From Chloroflexota bacterium (GTDB taxonomy: Bacteria > Chloroflexota > Dehalococcoidia > JACVQG01 > JAHKAY01), in assembly GCA_018825785.1 (NCBI GenBank), contig JAHKAY010000036.1:1-52686 (forward strand): a stretch of 52,686 nt of DNA, in the 5' to 3' direction. Below the pieces are notes generated by a model. That model was not told the origin of the DNA. It did no database searches and was given only the letters and a program-made list of their open reading frames with translations. This document shows positions 7,392 through 23,164 of the stretch, piece by piece. The translations under genes and the position numbers were made by a program. Position 1 is the stretch's first letter. Each line of letters opens with the position of its first letter.

Positions 7392-7995
7392 GGAGGTGGG
7401 GAAGGCGAAATACCTCCGGAGTGGGGAGCTGTTCGTTTCCTGCACCCGCGTCCTGGAGGGCACCCGGCCGGGGGACAGCCTGAGCATCAATGGCGCTTGC
7501 CTTACGGCAACCCGCGTGGAGAAGGACGGCTTTGCCGTGGAGCTTATGCCCGAGACGTTGAAGCGGACAAACCTGGGGGACCTGCGCCCCGGCCAGCAGG
7601 TGAACCTGGAGCGGGCCCTGGCACTGGGTGGGCGGCTGGGGGGACACCTGGTCCAGGGCCATGTGGATGCCACCGGCCACCTCCTATCCCTGACCCCCCA
7701 GGAGGGGGCAGTCCTGGCCCGCTTTTCGGCCCCCGCAGGGCTTATGACCTATATTGTGGAGAAGGGGTTCATCGCCGTGGACGGGGTGAGCCTGACGGTG
7801 GTAGAGGTTGGGCCGGACTACCTTACCTGTTCCCTGGTGCGGTATACTATGGAGAACACCACCCTGGGCCAGAAGAAGCCCGGGGACAGAGTGAACCTGG
7901 AAGGGGACATCGTGGCCAAGTATGTGGAGAGGTTCCGGGAAAGGAAAGGGATAACCCTGGAGTTCCTTTCCAGCCAGGGTTTTGTGCAGGAGTAA
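7372..7995 (+). CDS. ribE: riboflavin synthase, alpha subunit
   Basis: This protein of 207 residues starts at a TTG (7372) with the invariant MFTGIVEE N-terminus. Two tandem lumazine-binding domains are seen, with [12 protein letters not shown] and [11 protein letters not shown] as the repeated motifs and GHVDATG between them. The enzyme dismutates two molecules of 6,7-dimethyl-8-ribityllumazine to riboflavin. An SD GGAGAAGAGGG lies within the end of the upstream methyltransferase gene. Confidence 0.95.
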   Translation: MFTGIVEEVGKAKYLRSGELFVSCTRVLEGTRPGDSLSINGACLTATRVEKDGFAVELMPETLKRTNLGDLRPGQQVNLERALALGGRLGGHLVQGHVDATGHLLSLTPQEGAVLARFSAPAGLMTYIVEKGFIAVDGVSLTVVEVGPDYLTCSLVRYTMENTTLGQKKPGDRVNLEGDIVAKYVERFRERKGITLEFLSSQGFVQE

Positions 7996-7999
7996 GGGA

Positions 8000-9220
8000 A
8001 TGCCCTTTGCCACTGTCAAAGAAGCTATAGAAGAGGTCAGGAAAGGCAACTTCCTCATCATCGTGGACGACTACGACCGCGAGAATGAGGGAGACCTGGC
8101 CATAGCCGCCGAGAAGGTCACCCCCGAGGCCATCAACTTCATGGCCAGGCATGCCCGGGGCCTCATCTGCATGCCCGTCATCGGGAAGCGGCTGGACGAG
8201 CTCCAGGTACCCCTCATGGTCCAGGACAACACCTCCAAGCACGGCACCGCCTTCACCATTTCGGTAGAGGCCAAGCACCACACCTCCACCGGCATCTCGG
8301 CCCAGGACCGGGCGGCCACCATCAAGGCCATCCTGGACCCCGCCACCCGTCCCGAGGACCTGGCCCGCCCAGGCCATACGTTCCCCCTCCGGGCCAGAGA
8401 AGGGGGGGTCCTGGTCCGGGCGGGGCATACCGAGGCCATTGTGGACCTGGCCCGCCTGGCGGGCCTCAGCCCTGCCGGGGCCATCTGCGAGATACTGAAT
8501 GAGGACGGCAGCATCGCCCGCCTGCCCGAGCTGGAGAAGCTAGCGGAGCGGTCCGGGCTCAAGGTCATCAGCGTGGCCGACCTCATTGCCTACCGCCGGC
8601 GTACGGAAAAGCTGGTGGAGAAGGTGGCCGAGGCCCGCCTCCCAACCCGCTACGGCAAATTCAGGGCCATAGCCTACAAGAGCACTACTGACCCCGACGA
8701 GCATGTGGCCCTGGTCCTGGGGGAGGTAGCTGGGGAGGAGCCGGTGCTGGTCCGGGTCCACAGCGAGTGCCTCACCGGTGATGTCTTCGGCAGCCTGCGC
8801 TGCGACTGCGGGGACCAGATTGGCCTGGCCATGCAGGCCATCGCGAAGGAGGGGAAAGGGGTCTTCCTCTACATGCGCCAGGAAGGGCGGGGCATAGGCT
8901 TCCACAACAAGCTCAAGGCCTATGCCCTCCAGGACCAGGGCCTGGACACCGTAGAGGCCAACCGCCGCCTGGGCTTCCCCGCCGACCTGAGAGATTACGG
9001 CATCGGGGCCCAGATATTGAGCGACCTGGGGATAAAGAACCTCCGCCTCCTCACCAACAACCCCAAGAAGGTGGTGGGGCTGGAGGGCTACGGGCTCAAG
9101 GTGGTGGAGACCGTCCCCCTCATCGCCACCCCCAACCCATATAACCGCCAGTATCTGGTGGCCAAAGAGAAGAAGATGGGCCACCGGCTGGGAATGGAGG
9201 CAAAGGATGAAGACCTATGA
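8000..9220 (+). CDS. ribBA: bifunctional DHBP synthase / GTP cyclohydrolase II
   Basis: The first about 200 residues are 3,4-dihydroxy-2-butanone-4-phosphate synthase ([16 protein letters not shown], the [13 protein letters not shown] block and RAGHTEA). The second half is GTP cyclohydrolase II with the zinc site [14 protein letters not shown] and RQEGRGIG. The protein starts both branches of riboflavin synthesis. ATG 8000 (MPFATVKEA) has an SD; a GTG at 7982 inside ribE is possible but gives an atypical N-terminus. About 406 residues, complete. Confidence 0.96.
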   Translation: MPFATVKEAIEEVRKGNFLIIVDDYDRENEGDLAIAAEKVTPEAINFMARHARGLICMPVIGKRLDELQVPLMVQDNTSKHGTAFTISVEAKHHTSTGISAQDRAATIKAILDPATRPEDLARPGHTFPLRAREGGVLVRAGHTEAIVDLARLAGLSPAGAICEILNEDGSIARLPELEKLAERSGLKVISVADLIAYRRRTEKLVEKVAEARLPTRYGKFRAIAYKSTTDPDEHVALVLGEVAGEEPVLVRVHSECLTGDVFGSLRCDCGDQIGLAMQAIAKEGKGVFLYMRQEGRGIGFHNKLKAYALQDQGLDTVEANRRLGFPADLRDYGIGAQILSDLGIKNLRLLTNNPKKVVGLEGYGLKVVETVPLIATPNPYNRQYLVAKEKKMGHRLGMEAKDEDL

Positions 9221-9692
9221 AGGCTCTTTCCTGGGGCAGGGACTGAGGTTCGCCCTCATCGTTTCCCGTTTCAACCACTTCCTCACCCACCGCCTTCTGG
9301 AGGGGGCTCAGGACTGCCTCCTCCGCCATGGGGTGGCCGAGGAGAATATTGACATCGTCTGGACCCCCGGCACCTTTGAGGAGCCCCTGGTGGCAAAGAG
9401 GCTGGCCCAGGGGGGCAGGTACAACGCCATTATCTGCCTGGGGGCGATAATCCGGGGCGATACCCCCCACTTTGACTATATCGCCGGCGAGGTCACCAAG
9501 GGCATCGCCCATGTGGGGATGGAGACTGGGGTCCCAGTCCTCCACGGCATAATCACCGCCGACAACCTGGAGCAGGCCATAGCAAGGGCAGGGACAAAAG
9601 AGGGCAACAAGGGCTTCAGCGCCGCGCAGGCGGCCCTGGAGATGGCTAACCTCCTCAAGGGGCTGGGCGCAAAGGGCCGGGCTACTCCTTAA
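9207..9692 (+). CDS. ribH: 6,7-dimethyl-8-ribityllumazine synthase
   Basis: This 161-residue protein shows the RibH landmarks: VSRFNHFLT, the [10 protein letters not shown] phosphate loop, [16 protein letters not shown] and the catalytic His in TPHFDY, then VLHGIIT. It condenses the RibD-pathway product with DHBP to lumazine. Last gene of the operon; the start overlaps ribBA by 14 bp. It converges on the gene at 9702 with only 9 bases between stops, and no clear terminator hairpin was seen. Confidence 0.96.
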   Translation: MKTYEGSFLGQGLRFALIVSRFNHFLTHRLLEGAQDCLLRHGVAEENIDIVWTPGTFEEPLVAKRLAQGGRYNAIICLGAIIRGDTPHFDYIAGEVTKGIAHVGMETGVPVLHGIITADNLEQAIARAGTKEGNKGFSAAQAALEMANLLKGLGAKGRATP

Positions 9693-9701
9693 CTAGCCGG
9701 G

Positions 9702-9959
9702 CTATTCCCTGACCAGATAGACCCGGTCCCCCCGCCTGACACGGTCGGTGACCTTCACCCCGACCTGGTCCCTGGCATTGGCCACCTGGACCTTGACGTT
9801 GTTGACCTCCATGGACTCCACCACCATGGTGATGTCGGTGGTATGGCCCTTGATGTGGACCGTCTCCCCCACCTTGAGAGTGCCGGTGAGCTCTATCCCC
9901 GCTACCACCGGCCGGGCAAAGAAGTCATTGACCGTGCCTATCTCCTCTTCTACCGCCAT
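9702..9959 (-). CDS. stand-alone EF-Tu domain-2-like small protein
   Basis: This 85-residue protein is a single OB-like beta barrel resembling domain 2 of translational GTPases: IGTVNDFFARPVVAGIEL, then GTLKVGETVHIKGHTTDITMVVESMEVN, then VGVKVTDRVRRGDRVYLV. It has no GTPase domain. Such short proteins are annotated as translation elongation factor-like; function is not known to me. It has a near-consensus promoter and a perfect AGGAGG SD, so it is probably well expressed. Confidence 0.8.
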   Translation of the reverse strand: MAVEEEIGTVNDFFARPVVAGIELTGTLKVGETVHIKGHTTDITMVVESMEVNNVKVQVANARDQVGVKVTDRVRRGDRVYLVRE

Positions 9960-9983
9960 AGAGACCTCCTGTGCTTTTCCTAG

Positions 9984-10012
9984 AGTATAAAAGTCGTCTT
10001 GGCAAATATCAA
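9984..10012 (-). promoter_or_regulatory. sigma-70-type promoter of the EF-Tu-like gene
   Basis: Minus strand TTGATA (10012-10007), 17 bp, TATACT (9989-9984). The AGGAGG SD at 9970-9965 follows, five bases before the ATG. This is one of the clearly leadered promoters of the window. Confidence 0.8.
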
Positions 10013-10027
10013 TAGAGGGACCGGCGT

Positions 10028-11485
10028 CTAGAGGGGGGGCCTTCTCAGGTGGTGGCCGGTGGCCTGTTCATAGGCAAAACCTGTGCGGAACAGCAGCTCC
10101 TCGCTCAATGGGGGACCGATAATCTGCATCCCCACGGGGAGACCATCGGCGAAGCCGGCGGGCAGGGTGAGGGCGGGGACGGCAGCGATATTCACCGGGA
10201 TGGTGAAAACGTCGGAGAGATACATCTGAACGGGGTCGGCCAGCTTTTCCCCCAGGCGGAAGGGCACCGTGGGGGAGGTGGGGGTGATAAGGGCCTGGCA
10301 CCGCTGAAAGGCCTGGTCCAGGTCCTGGCGTATAAGGGTCCTCACCTTCTGGGCCTTGAGATAGTAGGCATCGTAGTAGCCTTTGGAGAGGGCGTAGGTC
10401 CCCAGCATGACACGCCTCTTAACCTCGGGGCCGAAGCCAAACTGCCGCGTCCTCTCCATAGCCTGCCACATCTCCGGGGCCATGTCGGAGAAGCCGTACT
10501 TCACCCCATCATAGCGCGCCAGGTTAGCCGAGGCCTCGGAAGGGGCCAGGATATAGTAGGCTGCCAGGGCATAGCGGGTATGAGGCAGGGAGATGTCCCA
10601 GTCCACCTCCGCCCCCAGCTCCTCCAGCTTCTTGATGGCCTGGCGCATCACCTTTTCCACCCCCGCCTCCAGCCCGCGGGGGAAGAACTCCTTCGGCACC
10701 CCCAGCCGGAGGCCCTTGAGGTCGGGGATGAATGCCCGGGTATAGTCGGGTAGGGGGAGGGCCAGGGAGGTGGAGTCGCTGGGGTCATGGCCGCCGATGG
10801 CCTGGAGGACTAAGGCACAGTCCTTCACGGTCCGGGCCATGGGCCCTATCTGGTCCAGGGAGCTGGCGAAGGCCACCAGGCCATAGCGGGAGACCAGGCC
10901 GTAGGTGGGCTTGAGGCCGACAATGCCGCAGAAGCCCGCTGGCTGGCGGATGGAGCCCCCTGTGTCCGAGCCCAGGGCAAAGAGGGCCTCCCCCGCCGCC
11001 ACCGCCGCCGCTGAACCCCCACTGGAGCCGCCGGGCACCCGGGAGAGGTCCCAGGGGTTGTGGGTGGGGAAGAAGGCCGAGTTCTCCGTGGACGAGCCCA
11101 TGGCAAACTCGTCCATATTGGTCTTCCCCACCATCACCGCCCCCGCCCCCTGGAGCCTCCCCACCACCGTGGCATCATACGGGGGGATGAAGTCCTCCAG
11201 CATCCTGGAGGAGCAGGTAGTGCGGACGCCCCGGGTGCACATGTTGTCCTTGATGGCGGCGGGGATGCCCAGGAGGGGATTCCTATCCCCTTCCTTGAGC
11301 CTTTTCTGGGCTTCTTCCGCCTGCTTCAGGGCCTCCTCCGGGGTGGGGGTAACGAAGGCCTTCACCCTGCCCTCCACCCCCTCAATCCGCTCCTGGACCG
11401 CCCGGACCAGCTCCGGGATGGAGACCCCCTTTTTTCTCAGGAGCTGATGGGCTTCCTCAATGCTGAGGTAGTAGAGCTCTTTCAC
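10028..11485 (-). CDS. gatA: Asp/Glu-tRNA amidotransferase subunit A
   Basis: This amidase-signature protein of 485 residues has the catalytic Lys in AAIKDNM, the cis-Ser in [12 protein letters not shown] and the nucleophile-containing [14 protein letters not shown]. It hydrolyses glutamine so that GatB can amidate Glu-tRNA(Gln) or Asp-tRNA(Asn). gatC overlaps it by 4 bp (ATGA); gatB is not in the window. It is the last gene of the eight-gene operon. Confidence 0.97.
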   Translation of the reverse strand: MKELYYLSIEEAHQLLRKKGVSIPELVRAVQERIEGVEGRVKAFVTPTPEEALKQAEEAQKRLKEGDRNPLLGIPAAIKDNMCTRGVRTTCSSRMLEDFIPPYDATVVGRLQGAGAVMVGKTNMDEFAMGSSTENSAFFPTHNPWDLSRVPGGSSGGSAAAVAAGEALFALGSDTGGSIRQPAGFCGIVGLKPTYGLVSRYGLVAFASSLDQIGPMARTVKDCALVLQAIGGHDPSDSTSLALPLPDYTRAFIPDLKGLRLGVPKEFFPRGLEAGVEKVMRQAIKKLEELGAEVDWDISLPHTRYALAAYYILAPSEASANLARYDGVKYGFSDMAPEMWQAMERTRQFGFGPEVKRRVMLGTYALSKGYYDAYYLKAQKVRTLIRQDLDQAFQRCQALITPTSPTVPFRLGEKLADPVQMYLSDVFTIPVNIAAVPALTLPAGFADGLPVGMQIIGPPLSEELLFRTGFAYEQATGHHLRRPPL

Positions 11486-11769
11486 TCCAGCACCGGCCGG
11501 ACCTTGAAATGGCCTTCCTCCTGCCGGGGGGCATTGGCCAGGACCTCGCCCTGGGGCAGAGAAGGGGCTACTTCGTCCTCCCGCAGGACATTCTGGAGGG
11601 GGACAGCGTGGGTGGTGGGGGGCACCCCTTCGCTCTCCACCTCCTTCAGCACCTCAAAGTTCTCCAGGATATTGGAAAGCTGTTCCCGGAAGCGCTCCAC
11701 ATCCTCCTCGGTCAGCCCCAGGCGGGCGAGCCGGGCAATATGGAGCACCTCTTCCCGGCTCAGCTTCAT
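11482..11769 (-). CDS. gatC: Asp/Glu-tRNA amidotransferase subunit C
   Basis: This 95-residue protein has the typical GatC start [20 protein letters not shown] and the C-terminal [12 protein letters not shown]...[17 protein letters not shown]. It wraps around and stabilises GatA with GatB. ATGA overlaps join it to pyrD upstream and gatA downstream. Confidence 0.96.
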   Translation of the reverse strand: MKLSREEVLHIARLARLGLTEEDVERFREQLSNILENFEVLKEVESEGVPPTTHAVPLQNVLREDEVAPSLPQGEVLANAPRQEEGHFKVRPVLE

Positions 11770-12686
11770 CCTTCCCCCTTCCTGGCCAGGCCGATGAGCT
11801 GCTCAATATCCGTCATGCCCTCTCGCTTCAGGAACCCTTCTACCCCGTCCAGTACCTCCAGGGCGGCCCCGGGGTTGAGGAAGGTGGCCGTGCCCACCTG
11901 GACTGCCCCGGCCCCGGCCATGAGGAACTCCAGGGCATCCTGGGCGCTCATGATGCCGCCGCAGGCTATCACCGGGGCCTCCACTGCCCCGGCCACCTGA
12001 TAGACCAGATAAAGGGCGATGGGCCGGATGGCGGGGCCGGAGAGGCCTCCAGAGACCGCCCCCAGCCCGGGGCGGCGCTTTTTCACATCTATGACCATCC
12101 CCCTGATGGTATTGGCCACGGTCAGGGCATCGGCCCCCGCCTCCACTACTGCCCGGGCCACCGCCACAATATCCCGGGCCTCGGGGCTCAGCTTCACCAG
12201 CACGGGGAGGCGGGTATTCTTCCTGACCGCCCTGGTAACCTCCGCCGCCAGCTCGGGGTGGGTGCCGAACTCCACCCCGCCCCGCTCCAGGTTGGGGCAG
12301 GATATGTTCACCTCCAGGCCGGCCACCCCCTCCACCCCATCCAGCCCCCGGGCCAGCGCGGCATACTCCGCCACCTTCTCCCCGGCAATGTTCACAATGA
12401 CCGGTGTTTGCCACCGGGCCCAGAGGGGAGCCTTCTCCCCGACGAGCCTTTCCAGGCCGATGTTCTCCAGCCCTATGGAATTGAGAAGGCCGCAGGGGGT
12501 CTCCGCCAGGCGGGGCTGGGGGTTTCCGGGGCGGGGCTGGAGGGTGATTCCCTTGGTAACTACCGCCCCCAGGCGCTGGATATCCAGGAGCCCCTCCATC
12601 TCGTCCCCGTAGCCACAGGTGCCAGAAGCGGTCATCACCGGGTTCCTGAGCCTCAGCGGCCCCAGGCTGACAGAAAGGCCGGGCAC
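11766..12686 (-). CDS. pyrD: dihydroorotate dehydrogenase, catalytic subunit (class 1B type)
   Basis: This protein of 306 residues is an FMN-binding TIM barrel with the class 1 active-site cysteine in NISCPN and FMN/phosphate motifs KLSPEARDI, TVANTIRGM and CGGIMSAQDALEF. It oxidises dihydroorotate to orotate. Class 1B enzymes normally work with PyrK (FAD, 2Fe-2S); no pyrK lies next to it, so the partner is elsewhere or absent. Start is GTG at 12686, directly after the ZIP stop. Confidence 0.93.
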   Translation of the reverse strand: MPGLSVSLGPLRLRNPVMTASGTCGYGDEMEGLLDIQRLGAVVTKGITLQPRPGNPQPRLAETPCGLLNSIGLENIGLERLVGEKAPLWARWQTPVIVNIAGEKVAEYAALARGLDGVEGVAGLEVNISCPNLERGGVEFGTHPELAAEVTRAVRKNTRLPVLVKLSPEARDIVAVARAVVEAGADALTVANTIRGMVIDVKKRRPGLGAVSGGLSGPAIRPIALYLVYQVAGAVEAPVIACGGIMSAQDALEFLMAGAGAVQVGTATFLNPGAALEVLDGVEGFLKREGMTDIEQLIGLARKGEG

Positions 12687-13393
12687 CTAAATCCCCGTCA
12701 CGAGTTCCACCAGGGGGATGAGGACAACCCCCAGCATGACCGAGGCCACCACCCAGTAATTAAACCGGCGGTGGGCTTCCGGCAGGAGGTCCGAGGCCCC
12801 CACGTACAGAAAGGCGCCCGCAGCGAAGGAGAAGAGGGGACCATAGAGGCTCTGGGGGAAAAGGCCCAGCAGGACCAGTCCGGCAGCCACGGGGGTGAGC
12901 AGGGCATCAATGGCCAGGGCCCCCAGCACCCTGACCCTGCGGTAGCCCGCCCCCTGCATGATGACAGAGGTTGTGAAGCCCCGGGGGAACTCGTGGACGA
13001 TGACCGCGAGGGCCACAGAAACGCCCACAGCCGGGGCCAGGGAATAGCCCACTGCAATGGCCACCCCGTCCAGCAGGCTCTCCGCCGCAATGCCGATGAG
13101 GGCCGTCCACCCCAGGGAATGGACCTCACACTCGCCCTCGTGGCAGGTATGGACCATGATGAGTTTCTCGGTGGCATAAAGGCCGAAGAATCCCACCGCC
13201 AGGGCGATGAAGCTGGCCCCCTCCAGTTCTGCAACCTCCGGCAGCATCACCAGGAGGGCCACGGAGACCATCACCCCGGCGGCGAACCCTAGCAGGTAGC
13301 GGGTGGGTACCTGCCTGACCCTGGTGTAGACGGGGAGGAGCCCCCCTATCACCGTAGACAAGGCAGATAGGAAGGCCAGGGCCAGGACTGCCA

Positions 13394-13394
<1 letters not shown>
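12687..13394 (-). CDS. ZIP-family metal transporter
   Basis: This protein of 235 residues has about seven to eight hydrophobic segments and a histidine/cysteine-bearing loop (HTCHEGECEVH) around residue 80, as in ZIP transporters of Zn2+, Fe2+ or Mn2+. The usual ZIP metal-site motifs are recognisable but altered: ESLLDGVAIA in place of H-N/S-x-x-DG and VHEFPRGF in place of HExPEG. The cargo is unknown. It sits between gap and pyrD, both metabolic genes, with its ATG overlapping the gap stop by one base. Confidence 0.85.
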
Positions 13395-16643
<3,249 letters not shown>

Positions 16644-16659
16644 GCGCGGGGGGTGCTTC

Positions 16660-16872
16660 TTGAGACAAAGGGTTGAAATAGTCCAGGGGAAGCTGGAGGG
16701 CATCAGCGAGACCAAGGTAATCCTGAAGCTACCGATGGGGAAAGAGTGGGTGGAGAAGGAGTTCCCCCGGGATGAGCTGGCCGTAGGTCTGGAGTGGGTC
16801 TTCTCCCACATGGGCCAGTGGGTCCGGGTCAAACTGGTGGACGGGGTGGCCAGAGAGGTGAGCGAAGGGTAG
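16660..16872 (+). CDS. small conserved-looking protein of unknown function
   Basis: I do not recognise this 70-residue protein. It starts with TTG at 16660 (MRQRVEIVQGKLEGI) after a G-rich stretch that could act as SD, and has its own promoter. The pattern of alternating hydrophobic residues (VEIVQGKLEG..ETKVILKL and WVRVKLVDGVAREV) suggests a small all-beta fold. Codon use is that of the core genes, which argues that it is real. Monocistronic, divergent from the eno operon. Confidence 0.6.
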   Translation: MRQRVEIVQGKLEGISETKVILKLPMGKEWVEKEFPRDELAVGLEWVFSHMGQWVRVKLVDGVAREVSEG

Positions 16873-16931
16873 GAGGTCCCTACGCCGGTGGTTTTACACA
16901 GAGATTAGGGATATTACCATTGGGGGTCTAT

Positions 16932-17759
16932 ATGAACGAGCTGCTAAGTCTACAAGCGGCAATCGCCAATCTTAGGATGTCGCTTACCCGCGCGGACCGC
17001 TCCTTCGCTGAGTTCGTGTTTGAGGACAACGAATGGAGCGACCCATCTTGGCTCATCGAAAAGTGTTCTCTGCAGTTACTTGCCATTGCCGAAGCCATGG
17101 GATTGTCCGAACTCCACAAAATGATTCTCTCGGAGTATTTGGCGGAGAAGAAATCAGAAGAGCCTTTCTTACGGCAAGGAACGACACCGGATGGTGAGCC
17201 ATATTCACTGAGTCTTTCAAGGCTGCGGAAATTCCTGGGTGCGGTCGAGCAGTTTTTCCCCCAGAAAGAGCCTACAATCATAAGTAAGGACCTTCTTCAA
17301 ATCATCCGAGATATCAATTATACGATTACCGACAAAGAGCTATTCCGGGGCGTTCCTCAGACTGAAAGAGATGTGCACATTCGTATTGAGGGGATACTGA
17401 AGTGCGTATTCCCTGACCTGAAACACAAGCCCGCGTTGACCAAGCAAATCAAGAACTTCGAACCAGATACAGGGATTCCGTCAATCCAGACACTTATTGA
17501 ATATAAATTCCTTTCCAGTGCCAAAGATGTGCCTGCTATTGTTGAAGAGATATTGGCCGACACACGTGGCTATGCTTCAAAAGAATGGGGTCGTCTTATT
17601 TACGTTATCTATGAGACGAATCGATTTTGGACGGAAAAAGCATGGATTCAGATGCTAAGGGAATCTGGAGTGCCCGAAAACACGACCATTGTTGTTCTTA
17701 GCGGGGAACCTCGCAAGAGACGCAAGGGGAAAAAGCCAATTACTTCCGTCAGAAAATGA
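16932..17759 (+). CDS. putative PD-(D/E)XK nuclease (DpnII/MboI-like restriction endonuclease fold), orphan
   Basis: This protein of 275 residues has an N-terminal helical part and a C-terminal domain resembling the DpnII/MboI-type REase fold: PSIQTLIEYKF gives the E-x-K of the active site (IEYK), preceded by an acidic residue in FEPDTGIPS, and followed by AIVEEILADTRGYASKEWGRLIYVIYE, the family's typical helix-strand unit. No methyltransferase gene is next to it. Base composition (many AAA, GAT, ATT codons) is clearly AT-richer than on both sides, suggesting transfer. The start at ATG 16932 has a GGGGGT SD-like stretch. The target is unknown; nuclease assignment is by motif only. Confidence 0.6.
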   Translation: MNELLSLQAAIANLRMSLTRADRSFAEFVFEDNEWSDPSWLIEKCSLQLLAIAEAMGLSELHKMILSEYLAEKKSEEPFLRQGTTPDGEPYSLSLSRLRKFLGAVEQFFPQKEPTIISKDLLQIIRDINYTITDKELFRGVPQTERDVHIRIEGILKCVFPDLKHKPALTKQIKNFEPDTGIPSIQTLIEYKFLSSAKDVPAIVEEILADTRGYASKEWGRLIYVIYETNRFWTEKAWIQMLRESGVPENTTIVVLSGEPRKRRKGKKPITSVRK

Positions 17760-17815
17760 CGGTGATGTCCTAATCTAGTGTGTACATAGGAGCAGGCAGT
17801 TTCTCCCAGGGGACC

Positions 17816-18396
17816 TTATGGTTTTTCAACCTCATCGCCCTTCCGGCGGTTGAAACGGGTCATGGCTTCTTCCAGGCCCTCCGCCAGATAGCATTCCAGG
17901 GCCTCCACCGCAGTGGCCACGGCTTTCTCTACTTCTTTATCCTCCTCGGGGGAGAAGTCCTCCAGGACATAGGACACGACATCGCCGCCGCTGGGACGGC
18001 CTATGCCCACCCTCAACCTGGGGAAGTCCCGGCTCCCCAGGGCAGCGATGATGGACTCCATGCCGTGGTGGCCCCCGGCACTGCCCCCTGGCCGCAGGCG
18101 GACGGCGCCCAGGAGCAGGTCCAGGTCATCGTATATCACCAGCAGGTCCCGGGCGGTTATCCTCAGGGCCTTCACCAGCCCGGCCACGGCCACGCCGCTC
18201 CGGTTCATAAAGGTCTGGGGCCTGGCAAGGACCACCTCCTCCCCCCCCACAACCCCCCGGGCGATGCGGGCCTGGCACTGGCTCCGGGAAAAGGCCAGGC
18301 CGTGCCGGCGGGCAAAGGCATTGACACAGCGGAAGCCCACATTGTGGCGGTGGCGGGCAAAATCGCGGCCCGGGTTGCCCAGGCCCACGATGAGCT

Positions 18397-18400
<4 letters not shown>
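17816..18400 (-). CDS. pth: peptidyl-tRNA hydrolase
   Basis: This 194-residue protein has KLIVGLGNPGRDFARHRHNVGF (the catalytic His is in RHNVGF), RPQTFMNRSG, and VIYDDLDLLLG...GGSAGGHHGMESII. It cleaves peptidyl-tRNA to recycle tRNA. It overlaps the preceding gene by 4 bp, ending the ligA-unknown-pth operon. Confidence 0.96.
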
Positions 18401-21854
<3,454 letters not shown>

Positions 21855-21863
21855 ATATAGGCT

Positions 21864-23126
21864 ATGGCAGATATAAGGCCTTTCCGAGGTCTCAGGTACA
21901 GCCCCCGCTTCGTCCCCGACCCCTCCCTGGTCCTCTGCCCCCCCTATGATGTCATCTCCCCCCAGACCCAGAAGGCGTTACATGAAAGAAGCCGCTACAA
22001 TATCATCCACCTGGAATACGGGGAAAGACGGCCTGGCGATACCGCTGAGGACAATCGCTACACCAGGGCTTTTTCCCTCCTCTGGGAATGGCTCACAAAA
22101 GGGGTCCTCCCCCGGGAGGCAGAGCCAGCCTTCTACCTGCATCACCAGACCTTCACCTTCGGGGGGAAAAGGTATACCCGCCGCGTGCTCATGGCTGCGG
22201 TGGAGCTGAACCGGGACGTCATCCGGGCCCACGAGGGCACCCTGCAGGCACCCAGAACGGACCGCCTGGACCTCCTGCGGGCCACCAAGACTAACATCAG
22301 CCCCGTCTTCTGCCTTTACCAGGACCCGACGGGGAAGGCTATGGAGGTCTTTTCTCAAGTTGAACAGTCCCACCCCGTCCTGGAAGCCCAGGTGGAAGAG
22401 GAGGAGCACCAGCTCTGGACCATCACCGACCCGGGCCTTCAGAGGGAGCTCCAGGAGCTCCTCTCCCCCCTCCCCCTCTATATCGCGGATGGCCACCACC
22501 GCTTCTCAAGCGCCCTGGCCTACAAAGAGGAAATGGAAAGGGCGTGCGCCCCCGGAGATGAGCACAGCTTTGTCCTGATGGGCCTGGTGGAGTTCCATGA
22601 CCCGGGGCTCCTCATCCTGCCCGTTCACCGCATGGTGACGGGGCTGGGGCCCAAGGCCCCCACCTGCCTAGTGGCCGTGGCCGAACTCTTTCAGGTCCAG
22701 CCCTTCCCGTCCCCCGTAGCTCTTCTGGAGGCCATGACCCGCGACGAGTATGGCCTGGGCCTCTATTGCGCCGATGGCTTCTTCCTCCTCACCCCCCTCC
22801 AGCGCCTGCCCTATGAGAAGCTGTTGAAGCTCCTCCACCGGGAGGTGCTGGAGAGCTTCCTGAAGGCGGAGAAGGTGGCCTACACCCACAGCGCCGAGGA
22901 GGCGGTGGAGAGGGTGAAGAAGGGGGAATACACGATAGCCTTCCTGATGAACCCTCTAAAAGTTGAAGCCATCAAGGCCGTCGCCGATGCCGGGGAGACC
23001 CTTCCCGGCAAGTCCACCTACTTCTACCCCAAGCTCCCCACCGGCCTGGTCCTGAGGCCGCTCTTTGACCCGCCTATGACCTGGGAGGAGTACGAAGAGG
23101 CAAAGTCGCATTGGGAGGAGTCCTGA
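21864..23126 (+). CDS. DUF1015 family protein
   Basis: This 420-residue protein matches DUF1015 in length and motifs: DIRPFRGLRY at the N-terminus, CPPYDVIS near residue 25, HLEYG, AHEGTL, and the conserved IADGHHRFSSALAYKEE in the middle. The family is widespread in anaerobes and often encoded beside serA and an aminotransferase, but I know of no proven biochemical activity. Here it converges on serA, 38 bases from its stop. The transcript is probably nearly leaderless. Confidence 0.9.
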   Translation: MADIRPFRGLRYSPRFVPDPSLVLCPPYDVISPQTQKALHERSRYNIIHLEYGERRPGDTAEDNRYTRAFSLLWEWLTKGVLPREAEPAFYLHHQTFTFGGKRYTRRVLMAAVELNRDVIRAHEGTLQAPRTDRLDLLRATKTNISPVFCLYQDPTGKAMEVFSQVEQSHPVLEAQVEEEEHQLWTITDPGLQRELQELLSPLPLYIADGHHRFSSALAYKEEMERACAPGDEHSFVLMGLVEFHDPGLLILPVHRMVTGLGPKAPTCLVAVAELFQVQPFPSPVALLEAMTRDEYGLGLYCADGFFLLTPLQRLPYEKLLKLLHREVLESFLKAEKVAYTHSAEEAVERVKKGEYTIAFLMNPLKVEAIKAVADAGETLPGKSTYFYPKLPTGLVLRPLFDPPMTWEEYEEAKSHWEES

Positions 23127-23164
23127 CATAGGCACCTCCGTGGTTGAAGAGGGCGGAGATAACC

